Positions 55,500 to 64,000 of a stretch of 64,000 nucleotides of DNA are shown piece after piece. A program made the translations under genes and the position numbers. The notes under the pieces are model-generated. The model was not told the origin of the DNA, made no database searches, and worked only from the letters and a program-made list of their open reading frames with translations. The stretch is taken from NCBI GenBank assembly GCA_026315105.1, contig CM048745.1:154897323-154961322 (forward strand). The letters are read 5' to 3'. Position 1 is the first letter of the stretch. Every line of letters starts with the position of its first letter. The DNA comes from Locusta migratoria. Taxonomy: Eukaryota; Arthropoda; Insecta; Orthoptera; Acrididae.

Positions 55500-55776
55500 G
55501 TTCCCTCCAGACCAGGCCCTGCAGAGTTCTTTTTCTTTTCTTTCTCACAGTGGAGAACCCCTTTGAAAGGATGAAAATTTACAGCGATAGACGAGATAAA
55601 AGAATATTCGCCGAGGCGCTCCGCGCTATCCAGCAAGTAGCGCACCGAGACTGCTTCAGCAAGTGGAGACGGCGCTGGGAGCTGTGTATCAGTTGTGGAG
55701 GAGACTATTTTGTACAAGAAATAAACATAGAAACATTTTGTGGACAAAATTCCGGATTTTTATGAAAAAACCTCAT
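55500..55776 (+). pseudogene. mariner transposase C-terminal fragment
   Basis: 'AHRDCFSKWRRRWELCISCG' and GDYFVQEINIETF match the closing helices of mariner transposases (FxxWxxRWxxCI...GDYF). The following ccggatttttatgaaaaaac resembles a mariner 3' terminal repeat. The remainder of the element is missing. Confidence 0.7.
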
Positions 55777-57120
55777 ATGCAATGTTTGAGATCTCCTGTC
55801 GATAGTTCTCGTTAATTCCTGTGAATAAATATTTGGATATGTTACACAATAACGTTGTTTCTGAATCTGTGCTGTGTATTAATAAACCGTTTTCTTTTAC
55901 GTAATTCCCCAAAATTGTTACACTGTACGTGTTCCATACTCCATCCTAAAACGTCTGTAGATTTTGAAACATCACTACGAATGTTCTCTGTGCAGAAATG
56001 CCAATTTATTTCAAAAATCTCTATTTCATGCTTAACAGTAGATAATTGCATCTCTGGCAGAGTATACGTAACTTTAGAAGAAACAATTACATTGAACATT
56101 AAATTCGAAAAAGATTATAAAAGTGCGAGACTTAAGAGATACTCAATAACTGATTTCCACTCGCCAATGACGTAACAGCAGGAACCGTATTACGTCAAAT
56201 CGGAACCGAACTACAAGTTTACGCACCCGCAGTAGTGAAGTTATCGAGTCTCCGCTTCAGTATTTATGTATACCGTAATGCTTGTGCCAAGCTGATGATA
56301 AAAGAGCTCCGAATTGCGTTGTTTCTGCAACCACACTAGTTCATAAAATGGCACTACGAAAAACAATGTTGCCAAACTACTAAAATAAACCAAATACCGA
56401 ATTCCGTAATTTTAGAATCGGCTCCCGAAACACTGTAATAGTTGACTATAAGTCGTGATAATTACGGACAAATCGTAATACTTGGCATGTCAGTCTGTGC
56501 TCTGCTAGTGTTACACGACATACATGCGAGTGGTTCGACTGGTTTGAGCAAGTTCCTCTCCGTGTTCACCAGGGAAGCAGTGAGCGACCGAAGAGTTCAG
56601 ACGGTGTTTACGGCAAAGGAGGTGTGTAGACAGTGTCCTTCACAAATCCCAAAGCAAAAAAGTAGCAAACTGTAAGGTGGCGAGACCTTGGGGGCTACCC
56701 GAAAAGTGCCACGTCAGCTTCGCGCCGGGCCCGGTACGCCGGTTCCGAACTTCCTCGTTCAGATGACGGCGCACAAAATATGGCAACAGCGGGTGGAGAA
56801 ATCGGGACTTTATGGTCGACGTTGAGGGCTCTTCAGCGCAGTCCCTACAGCCCAGTCCAAGCAACCTCGGCAAATTGTGAGCAGGTGTAATCCTGCTACA
56901 TGACGACGCCGATTATATTGCCGTAGTATCGCTGGAGAGGAGTTCTAAATCCTCCACGCCGTTATCATATTTCAATCCCCACCCATTCCCATACTTCGGG
57001 ACGTGAAGCAAGCAACATCTCCGTGAGCGTAAATCTGATTCGGATAAAGAGCCACGCAACCGCAGATATTTTTGTGTGAAGGCACTAACTGTCGTGTCCT
57101 GTATCACATTGGAACAAAAG
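55777..57120. other. unassigned region
   Basis: At about 56700-56900 a reading with 'VDVEGSSAQSL' vaguely resembles mariner text, but too weakly to call. Confidence 0.35.
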
Positions 57121-57296
57121 TACGACAGGCGTCTGAAAAAGTCCGTGCAAAAAATAAAAGTTACTAACGTGTTTGGAGAAAACCATTTTTATTTTTCGAC
57201 ATAGTCTCCTTCTAGACTAATACACTTCGTCCAACGTATTCTAATTTGTTGATCCCTTCCGAATAATAGAAATTGTCCAAGCCTGCAAAATGGCTA

Positions 57297-58330
57297 TTAG
57301 TTTCTGCAATCACCTCCTCGTTTGAATGAAATCTTCGTCCCGCCAGCCATTTCTTCAAATTTGGGAACAAACAGTAGTCCGAGGGAGCCACGTCTGGAGA
57401 ATAGGGGGGATGTGAAACGAGCTGGAATCATATTTCCAATAATTTTGCGACCATAACTGCTGAGGTGTGCTGGTGCATTGTTGTGATGGAAAAGGACTAT
57501 TTTGTGGGCCAATAACCGACGTTTATCTTGCACCTTGGTTTTCAAACGGTCCAATAACGACGAATAATATGCACCTGTAATAGGTTTACTCTGTTCCAGA
57601 TAGTTGATGAGGAATATCCCTTGCGAATCGCAAAAAACCGTCACCATAATCTTACCGAACGAGGACCGGTCTTCGCCTTTTTTGCTGAAGAATCTCTCTT
57701 GGTAACGCATTGTTTAGATTGTTCTTTGGTCTCCATAGTATAGTAATGTAGCCATGTTCATACACGGTGACGAAACGACGCTATTTTTGTGCAGATTCTC
57801 CCTTGGCAACCCATTGTTTGTACTGTTCTTTGGTCTCAGTATAACAGTAATATATCCATGTTTCATTCGCAGACTTGACGAAACGACACTTGAAGTCCTG
57901 CGGATTCTTCCTGAACAGCTGCAAACCTTCCTTGCAACAATTCGCTCGATTCTGTTTTTGGTCAAGCGTGAGCAATCGTAGCACCCATCTTGCGGCTAAC
58001 TTTCTCATGTCAAAATGTTTATGCAAAATATTATGTACCCGTTCATTCGAGATGTCCACAGCACTAAGAATCTCCGCACCTCAACACTTCTGTCATCCAT
58101 CACCATATCATGGATTCTATCAATGATTTCTGGAGTCGTAATCTACACAGGGCGTCCAGAACGTTCAGCGTCACTTGTGCCCATATGGCCACTTAGAAAC
58201 TTTTGAAATCACTTAGAAACTGTTCTAAACGAATGTTCAGAGTCACCATAATATTTACCAAGCTTCTCTTTAGTCTCCTGAGGCGTTTTGCCTTTCATAA
58301 AGTAATGTTTAATCACCACACGAAATTCTT
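57297..58330 (-). pseudogene. mariner transposase, copy 1, broken
   Basis: Reverse-strand blocks: MDISNERVHNILHKHFDMRK, then LAARWVLRLLTLDQKQNR, FVKSANETWIYYCYTETK (Asn where the first catalytic Asp should be), GIFLINYLEQSKPITGAYY, KIVLFHHNNAPAH (Asn for the second Asp), and SPDVAPSDYCLF (third Asp intact, other frame). The segment coding the first catalytic region is partly repeated (57709-57783 and 57810-57893), with the second version reading VYEHGYIT there. Confidence 0.85.
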
Positions 58331-58358
58331 TGTCATTCAATCTTCGACAATCATTCGA

Positions 58359-58555
58359 AAATGTTCAAATGTTTGTAGAACTTAAGGAACTTAACTACGG
58401 ACTCATCAGTCCCTAAGCTTACAAACTACTTATGAACTACCTAAGACTAAGGACGGCACAAATATCCATGCCCGAGGGGGGATTCGAACCCCCGACCGTA
58501 GTGGCCGTGCAGACCGTGACTGGAGCGCCTCAGTCCACTCGGCACCGCGGCCGGC
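58359..58555 (-). repeat. SINE-A inside mariner copy 1, 11-bp TSD
   Basis: Full-length reverse copy. Duplication CAATCATTCGA at 58348-58358 and 58556-58566. Confidence 0.95.
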
Positions 58556-58770
58556 CAATCATTCGACTTCACACGAATGCCAAACATAAATAAATTGACC
58601 AATATGGCTGAAACTTGGTGTGCGTTCTTTCCAAAGATGCTACTAAGCATGACATCGATACGCACCGGTTGTGGCATCTCTCGGACTTTGCACTGACTTT
58701 CCAAACGCCCCGCGTATTTGCCGTTAGGATGGTCCTTTTTGAGATAGTAAAAACATTACTCGATTGTCCC

Positions 58771-58966
58771 GCCGGCCGCGGTGGCCGAGGGGACTGAGGC
58801 GCTTCAGTCACGGTCTGCACGGCCACTACGGTCGGGGGTTCGAATCCCCCCTAGGGCATGGATATTTGTGCCGTCCTTAGTCTTGGCTAGTTCATAAATA
58901 GTTTGTAAGTTTAGGGACTGATGACCCCGTAGTTAAGTCCCATAAGTTCTACAAACATTTGAACTT
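58771..58966 (+). repeat. SINE-A, full length, 12-bp TSD
   Basis: Head CCGGCCGCGGTGGCCGAGGG, tail to acaaacatttgaact. Duplication TCGATTGTCCCG / TCGAGTGTCCCG (58760-58771, 58968-58979), one change. Confidence 0.9.
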
Positions 58967-58979
58967 TTCGAGTGTCCCG

Positions 58980-59457
58980 TTTTTACTCGCCTGCATATTA
59001 CGCCAGAATACTTCGGAAATGCAGATGCAAATGAGGTTTTAGGGCATCGTTTCCATACGAGTCAATTTAGAGACTCATTTCGATTCTGGGTTTTGCCAAG
59101 AAGACACTTTCTCAGAAGTGCAGGATCGACCAGAAACCGAAATTCATCACTAATATTTCGCTTGGAGTTTCTAGGAGACGAATTCACATGTTCAGTTGAC
59201 GTTCTTACTTCGGACGTAGTCTCATTGCTGGTTTGCGTTGTTTCTCACGTCTTCTATTCACTAACTTATTGAAACGCAATTTATCCAGTTTCTTATTCAC
59301 TCTTTGTGATCGTGGCATAAGTGAATGAAGAAAGCATTGAACACTTGAATGAATCTCCGTTAGTATCACAAGGCAAAAAAAATAAAAAATAAATAAATAA
59401 AATTAAAAAAAATGGCTTCGTCATAAATGATGCATCCCGCACATTTTTGGTTGAAAG
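58980..59457. other. unassigned stretch
   Basis: No element recognised. An A/T-rich low-complexity run lies at about 59373-59412. Confidence 0.4.
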
Positions 59458-59459
59458 TA

Positions 59460-60213
59460 CACTACAGGCCATTAAAATTACTACACCAAGAAGAAATGCA
59501 GATGATAAATGGGTATTCATTGGACAAATATATTATACGAGAACTGACACGTGATTACATTTTCACGCAATTTGGGCGCATAGATCCTGAGAAATCAGTA
59601 CCGACAACAACCACCTCTGGCCGTAATAACGGCCTTGATACGCCTGGGAATTGAGTCAGAGCTTGAATGGCGCGTACTGGTACAGATGCCCATGTAGCTT
59701 CAACACGATACCACAGTTCATCAAGAGTAGGGACTGGCGTATTGTGACGAGCCAGTTGCTCGGCCACCATTGACCAGACGTTTTCAATTGGTGGGATCGA
59801 GCACGGCGTTCCGCATTTACATCCTGAACCCACCGAATCCATATTCTGCTAACAGTGACTGGATCGGAACCAACGCGAGCAGCAGTCTCGCGATACGATA
59901 TACAGCGATCGGGATAGGCTACAATTCGACCTTTATCAAAGTCGGAAATGTGATGGTACGCATTTCTCCTCCTTACACGAGGCATCACAACAACGTTTCA
60001 CCAGTCAATTCCGGTCAACTGCTGTTTGTGTATGAGAAATCGGTTGTAAACGTTCCTTATGTCAGCACGTTGTAGGTGTCGCCACCGACGCCAACCTTGT
60101 GTGAATGCTCTGAAAAGCTAATCATTTGATCACAGTATCTTCTTTCTGTCGGTTAAATTTCGTATCTGAAGCACGTAATCTTCGTGGTGTAGCACTTTTA
60201 GTGGCCAGGAGTG
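59460..60213 (-). mobile_element. Tc1-like deletion derivative with intact ends
   Basis: Inverted ends CACTACAGGCCATTAAAATT / complement of 'aaaagtggccaggagtg' pattern, each followed inward by ctacaccaagaag-like text, with TA at 59458-59459 and 60214-60215. The reverse-strand transposase keeps the N-terminal HTH ('GRIVAYPDRCISYRETAARV', RIWIRWVQD) and the C-terminus (IPPIENVWSMVAEQLARHN) but lost the catalytic core between. It could be moved only in trans. Confidence 0.9.
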
Positions 60214-60215
60214 TA

Positions 60216-60930
60216 ATACACAGAATCGTTACTTTAAAACGTGGGCTTGGCAGGGAGGCCGCGTCACACTTTTAATTAATTTTCAGGCACTTTGGATGCG
60301 ATTTCAACATTGAAACTTTGGGAACTTATTGCCCATGAGTTTTACAAACAAATAAAAAAATAAATCGAAAATTGGCATTACTGGTGATTTTCATCAAGGT
60401 CCCCTCTTAAGGTAGGCATTTTAGGATCCACACCCTCTCCGTCTTTTGGGGTAAGGACCTGCGCTGCCCCCCCTTCCCCCCCTAGTTCGTGCAGAGCGCC
60501 ACGAGGCCGCCCCCTCCCCAGTAGCGGGGTCCCGGTGGGCGTGGCCTCGCCGTCATCTGGTCGATAGCCGCCCCCGCCCGCATCAACTAGTGGGCCTCTT
60601 TGCCGAGCACCCCAATCTGCTGATTGGCTGCCAGCACGTCTTCGTGCGGGCGCTTCTGCCCCGACTCACTCTCCAAGTACCGGTTCTGCACGAGATAATA
60701 CTGGCAGCTTTCTGGAAAAGTGGCGCCGGGTCTTACTCAATATTACCAGTACTGTCCAGGAAGTTTCATCGCATGTGACTGTAGCGGCGCCATTTCGACA
60801 TCAGCTTTCTCGGTGTGTCAGTACGCTCCTAGCCGTGCAAAGTGGAGCATCGTACTGTCGCGTGTTTCCTAGTTATAACCGAACAACGTAAGTGTCGCAA
60901 CAGCAGATGCCGCTGATGGAGGAACGAAGA
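60216..60930. other. unassigned; GC-rich block 60420-60790
   Basis: C-rich sequence (ctgcgctgcccccccttccc) with a short forward frame at 60590-60778 of no known family. Confidence 0.35.
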
Positions 60931-60934
60931 GTAG

Positions 60935-61088
60935 GGTTTAACGTCCCGTCGACAGCGTGGTCATCACAGGCGCAGCTCACGCTCGGATGGTTTAGCTAAG
61001 GATGGGGATGGAAATCGGCCGTACCATTTCAAAGGAACCATCGAGGCATTTGCTCGAAGAGATTTAAGGAAATCACGGAAACCTAGTT
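60935..61088 (-). repeat. SINE-D tail copy
   Basis: 'gggtttaacgtcccgtcgac', 'gatggggatggaaatcggcc' and 'ggaaatcacggaaacctag'. The tRNA-like head is missing; the mariner begins right after. Confidence 0.7.
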
Positions 61089-61091
61089 GTA

Positions 61092-61943
61092 CGAGGGGCG
61101 TTTGAAAAGTCCGTGTAAAGTCTGAGAAATGGCACCACCGGCGCGTATCGAGGCCGTGTTTAGTTAGTAGCATCTTTGGAAAGAACTCACACCAAGTTTC
61201 AGCCATATTGGTATATTTCTTTGTGTTTGGCATTCGTGTGAATCAAGGAAGTCGAGAGATTGTCAAAGAATGGATGAAACAGAATTTCGTGAGGTTATTA
61301 AACATTACTTTATGAAAGGCAAAACGCCTCAGGAGACTAAACAGAAGCTTTATAAACATTATGGTGACTCTGCACCTTCGATTAGAACAGTTTCTAAGTT
61401 GTTTCAAAAGTAGTCATATGTGCACAAGTGACGCTGAACGTTCTGGACGTCCTGTAGAGGCTACGACTCCAGAAATCATTAATAAAATCCATGACATGGT
61501 GATGGATGGCAGACGAGTTAAGGTGCGTGAGATTGCTAGTGCCGTGGACATCTCAAATGAACGGGTACATAATATTTTGACATGAGAAAGTTATCCGCAA
61601 GATGGGTACCGCGATTGCTCACACTTGACCAAAAATGGAATCGTGCGAAGTGTTGCAAGGTAGGTATGCAGCTGTTCAGGAAAAATCCGCAGGACTTTAA
61701 GCGTCGTTTCGTCAAGTCTGCGAATGAAACATGGATATATTACTATTATACTGAGACCAAAGAACAATCCAAACAATGGGTTGCCAAGGGAGAATCTGCG
61801 CAAAAAATAAAAAGGCGAAGACCGGTCCTTCGGTCGTTAAGATATCGAGATTCGCAAGGGATAATCCTCATCGACTATCTGGAACAGGGCAAAACTGTTA
61901 CAGGTGCATATTATTCTGTGTTATTGGACCGTTTGCACATTTA
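61092..61943 (+). mobile_element. mariner (irritans-type), copy 2, 3'-truncated
   Basis: Starts after TA (61090-61091) with cgaggggcgtttgaaaagtc. The leader and transposase follow. It stops at about 61943 in the middle of the coding region and lacks its right end. Confidence 0.9.
61270..61943 (+). pseudogene. mariner transposase, copy 2, broken
   Basis: MDETEFREVIKHYFMKGKTP is a natural-looking start. Then AERSGRPVEATTPEIINKIH, VRE IASAVDIS HTH text, MRKLSARWVPRLLTLDQKWN, FVKSANETWIYYYYTETKE (Asn at the first catalytic position, same as copy 1) and GIILIDYLEQGKTVTGAYY. Frameshifts occur near 61412 and 61585. The second and third catalytic positions are lost by truncation. Confidence 0.85.
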
Positions 61944-61954
61944 AGTGCATGACA

Positions 61955-62110
61955 TAATTCATCGAACGGAATGGTCAGTGTCTTGAAAGGAGGGTATAAA
62001 GTGAACCTAAAGAAGAGTAAAATAAGGGTAAGGGAGTGTAGTCCAAGAAAATCAAGCGAAGCTGGATGAATTATGTAAGGAAATTGGACAATAAAAGTAG
62101 TAGATGAGTC
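61955..62110 (+). pseudogene. RTE LINE scrap
   Basis: 'ggaatggtcagtgtcttgaa' and 'gaagagtaaaataagggtaa' correspond to the NGMDSVLKG...NKSKTRVMECS region at about 18293-18370 of the complete copy. Confidence 0.7.
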
Positions 62111-64000
62111 GGATTAACTGGGTTATTTTATGTTATCATAACTGTTGCTCCTGTTACACATAAAGGTTTATTGGTTTGTGGTGTGAAGGGACAAACTACA
62201 AACGTGATCAGACCTACACCTTAATGGTTTTATCTGTTGACGACGATTTTTTAAATGATGATATTTCCCTGCCGTCAAACTATCAAACAGCGCGAAGGGA
62301 AAAGGAACAACACCAAAATCTTCCCGTTTCCGATCTGATTTCTTTTACTGTGATGATCATCTCTCCTTATTTAGGTGGGTGCCAACAAAATTGTTCGAAT
62401 TCGGAGGAGAAGGTTGGTAAAAGAAAATTCGTAAATAGACTTCGCCGCAACAAATAACCCCTTTAATTTAATGATTTTCATCCCAACTCGTCCCTCATTT
62501 CATTTTCGTGACACACTCTCTCTCTCCTGTACCGGCATAACGAAACAAAACGTGCTCCCTTTCTCTGAACTTTTTCCGTCGAGTTGTGTACGGCGGTGTA
62601 AAGGAGCCACTCTTCAGCAACTGAACATCCATATGAACCAAGGGGCTACGAGTCTCCTCAACGAACACCGATAAACCATGTTTTACGCTCCGTCTGGCTG
62701 ACTGCCATTGGCGTGCACAGTGTGAAGTGTCTGAAAGCACCAAGCCCCCACAATTCCGTAAGCGACCGCCTGCGAACAGCGGGCAAATTGAGGAGCGCCT
62801 CGGCGGCCATTGTGGTGGCAAACTTCGCCGCGAACTTTAAATGTGCGTAATACTCTTTTGATTAGCGTGTGTATTCATTCGACTTAAATCGCGAAAACTA
62901 TGTCTCCTTTAAATATATAACTACAGAAGAGCTTCAGACTCTTTGAATATACAGCAACTATCGGTTGTGTGAAAATTTATTACACATATGGTGTAGAAAT
63001 CGGGCAACAGGGTTTATTTTTCTTAATTAAAACGAATTATAAAATTTAGTTTTGTAGCGTTCTAAGTGCAGCATATGAACGGAATTTATCGTTAGAGACT
63101 CTTTTTGGCACTTTCTCGGTATATTTTACGATCGTGAAACTTTTGTATAAACATTAATTTCGGAAAAGTTTCACAACACTTTACGTCTTTGCTTGAGTGC
63201 CTGCTGTATTCCGCAGTATTTATAGATAATTTATAGCATCAAAAAATTAAACAGGGCTGCCTGAAACAATGTTAAAAATCGACTGTGAAAATGAAATTTC
63301 CCATCAGATATATCACTGTAAAACAGCGTCTTACCTGGACAATACAGCAACCAGCAACTACGAAATTCTTTTAACAACACGAAGTATGCCATAACTTTTT
63401 CTTGACTAAGCGCATCAAACATTAGCATTGCGGTATGTAGCACGAATATTATTACTTTTAATGCTTTAAGCCAAATACCTTACAGTAGCGCAAACTGCTC
63501 AAAAGTCACCAAATATCGTCATAGGTTTCAACTTCACAATGTGCATCCAGTGTGGCTATATGTCATTCGTATATGGCAACATACACATTTCTGCAAACCC
63601 CTTTCAGTTATTATACCTTTATGTAAATCAGATGACCTTTAAATTCTATCTTACAAGTTGCTAATATTAATTTCATTAACAAAAGTTCGAACTGCAGTGA
63701 GGCAACTGATCTCTTGGTCGAAATAGTTTGTTTTTAAACTATGATTAAATGGAACTTTATAAACTTTCTGTCCAGCAGTACTGCCTAAAGTAGCTCCTTT
63801 TTAAGAGCTACCAGTATTGTAAAAAGTCTGTCATTTATTTCATTCAAAATCCTAAACTGTCTGGATTAAGAGCCTGTTAAGGAAGAGTAACTATTTCTGA
63901 ATGCAAGTAGTAGGGCTGCTTGTATTCCTGCGAAGTATAAAATGGAAAGACAGTATTCGTTATTTTTATCCTTTCTTAAATCGATTTATGCACTTAAACA
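62111..64000. other. unassigned AT-rich end of window
   Basis: No repeat family, domain or RNA gene recognised on either strand. Possibly unique host sequence or old unrecognised repeats. Confidence 0.4.

Larger units (their letters stand above)
57123..58714 (-). mobile_element. mariner (irritans-type), copy 1
   Basis: Flanked by TA (57121-57122 and 58715-58716). Ends cgacaggcgtctgaaaaagt and the complement of tttccaaacgccccgcg. 1592 bp including a SINE-A (58359-58555). The transposase on the reverse strand is frameshifted. Confidence 0.9.

Noticed and set aside
56690..57110. Another mariner remnant
   Set aside because: A few residues look similar, but no motif order could be followed.
1..64000. 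CRISPR array or prokaryotic defence island
   Set aside because: No regularly spaced identical repeats with unique spacers and no prokaryotic genes. All tandem repeats are microsatellites or transposon monomers.

Overview
The window is eukaryotic, repeat-dominated, intergenic or intronic DNA. I find no intact host gene, operon, rRNA or CRISPR array. Almost everything recognisable is a transposable element or a SINE. The mix suggests an insect with a very large genome: tRNA-derived SINEs at high density, an RTE LINE with a CAA tail, CR1/L2-like LINEs, irritans-type mariners, Tc1 relatives and a Penelope-like element. From memory of similar repeats I would guess an orthopteran, most likely a grasshopper or locust such as Schistocerca. 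That is inference and cannot be proved from the window.

Layout. 1-4 kb holds a SINE split by a Penelope-like element (PLE), which is itself invaded by a SINE and a 485-bp LTR-like repeat. 4.3-8.5 kb holds a 2.6-kb element with about 345-bp terminal inverted repeats (TIRs), inserted in an unknown repeat whose second copy at 8.1-8.5 kb lacks it. 9.2-10.7 kb is a Tc1 relative split by a second LTR-like copy. 11-15.7 kb has SINEs, two foldback hairpin elements, the third LTR-like copy and a LINE with an RNase H remnant. 15.7-19.0 kb is a nearly complete RTE LINE, the best coding potential in the window. 20-22.4 kb has two CR1/L2-like LINE 3' ends in tandem. 24.9-27.2 kb is a non-autonomous hAT element with an exact 8-bp target duplication.

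28.5-32.7 kb has RTE and R1-like LINE debris and a mariner-derived element with long inverted ends. 32.8-38.5 kb carries three copies of a family I do not recognise, built from 1, 2 or 3 tandem monomers of about 330 bp plus a tRNA-like module. 39-50 kb holds SINE-in-SINE nesting, a piggyBac-like MITE inside a LINE fragment, a tRNA-headed SINE, a mariner-superfamily MITE and RTE fragments. 53-62 kb holds several mariner relics, two of which share the same catalytic-residue loss, and a Tc1 deletion derivative with intact ends. The last 2 kb shows nothing I recognise.

The elements do not work as a pathway. They record successive insertions whose order can be read from target-site duplications (TSDs). 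Working names used below: SINE-A (tRNA head with a tail near 'gactgatgaccccgtagtt'), SINE-B (related head, tail reading 'taaggacaacacacacac' on the reverse strand), SINE-C (separate tRNA head at 43.3 kb), SINE-D (tail with 'atggggaaggaaatcggc'), the LTR-like repeat, and repeats D and T.
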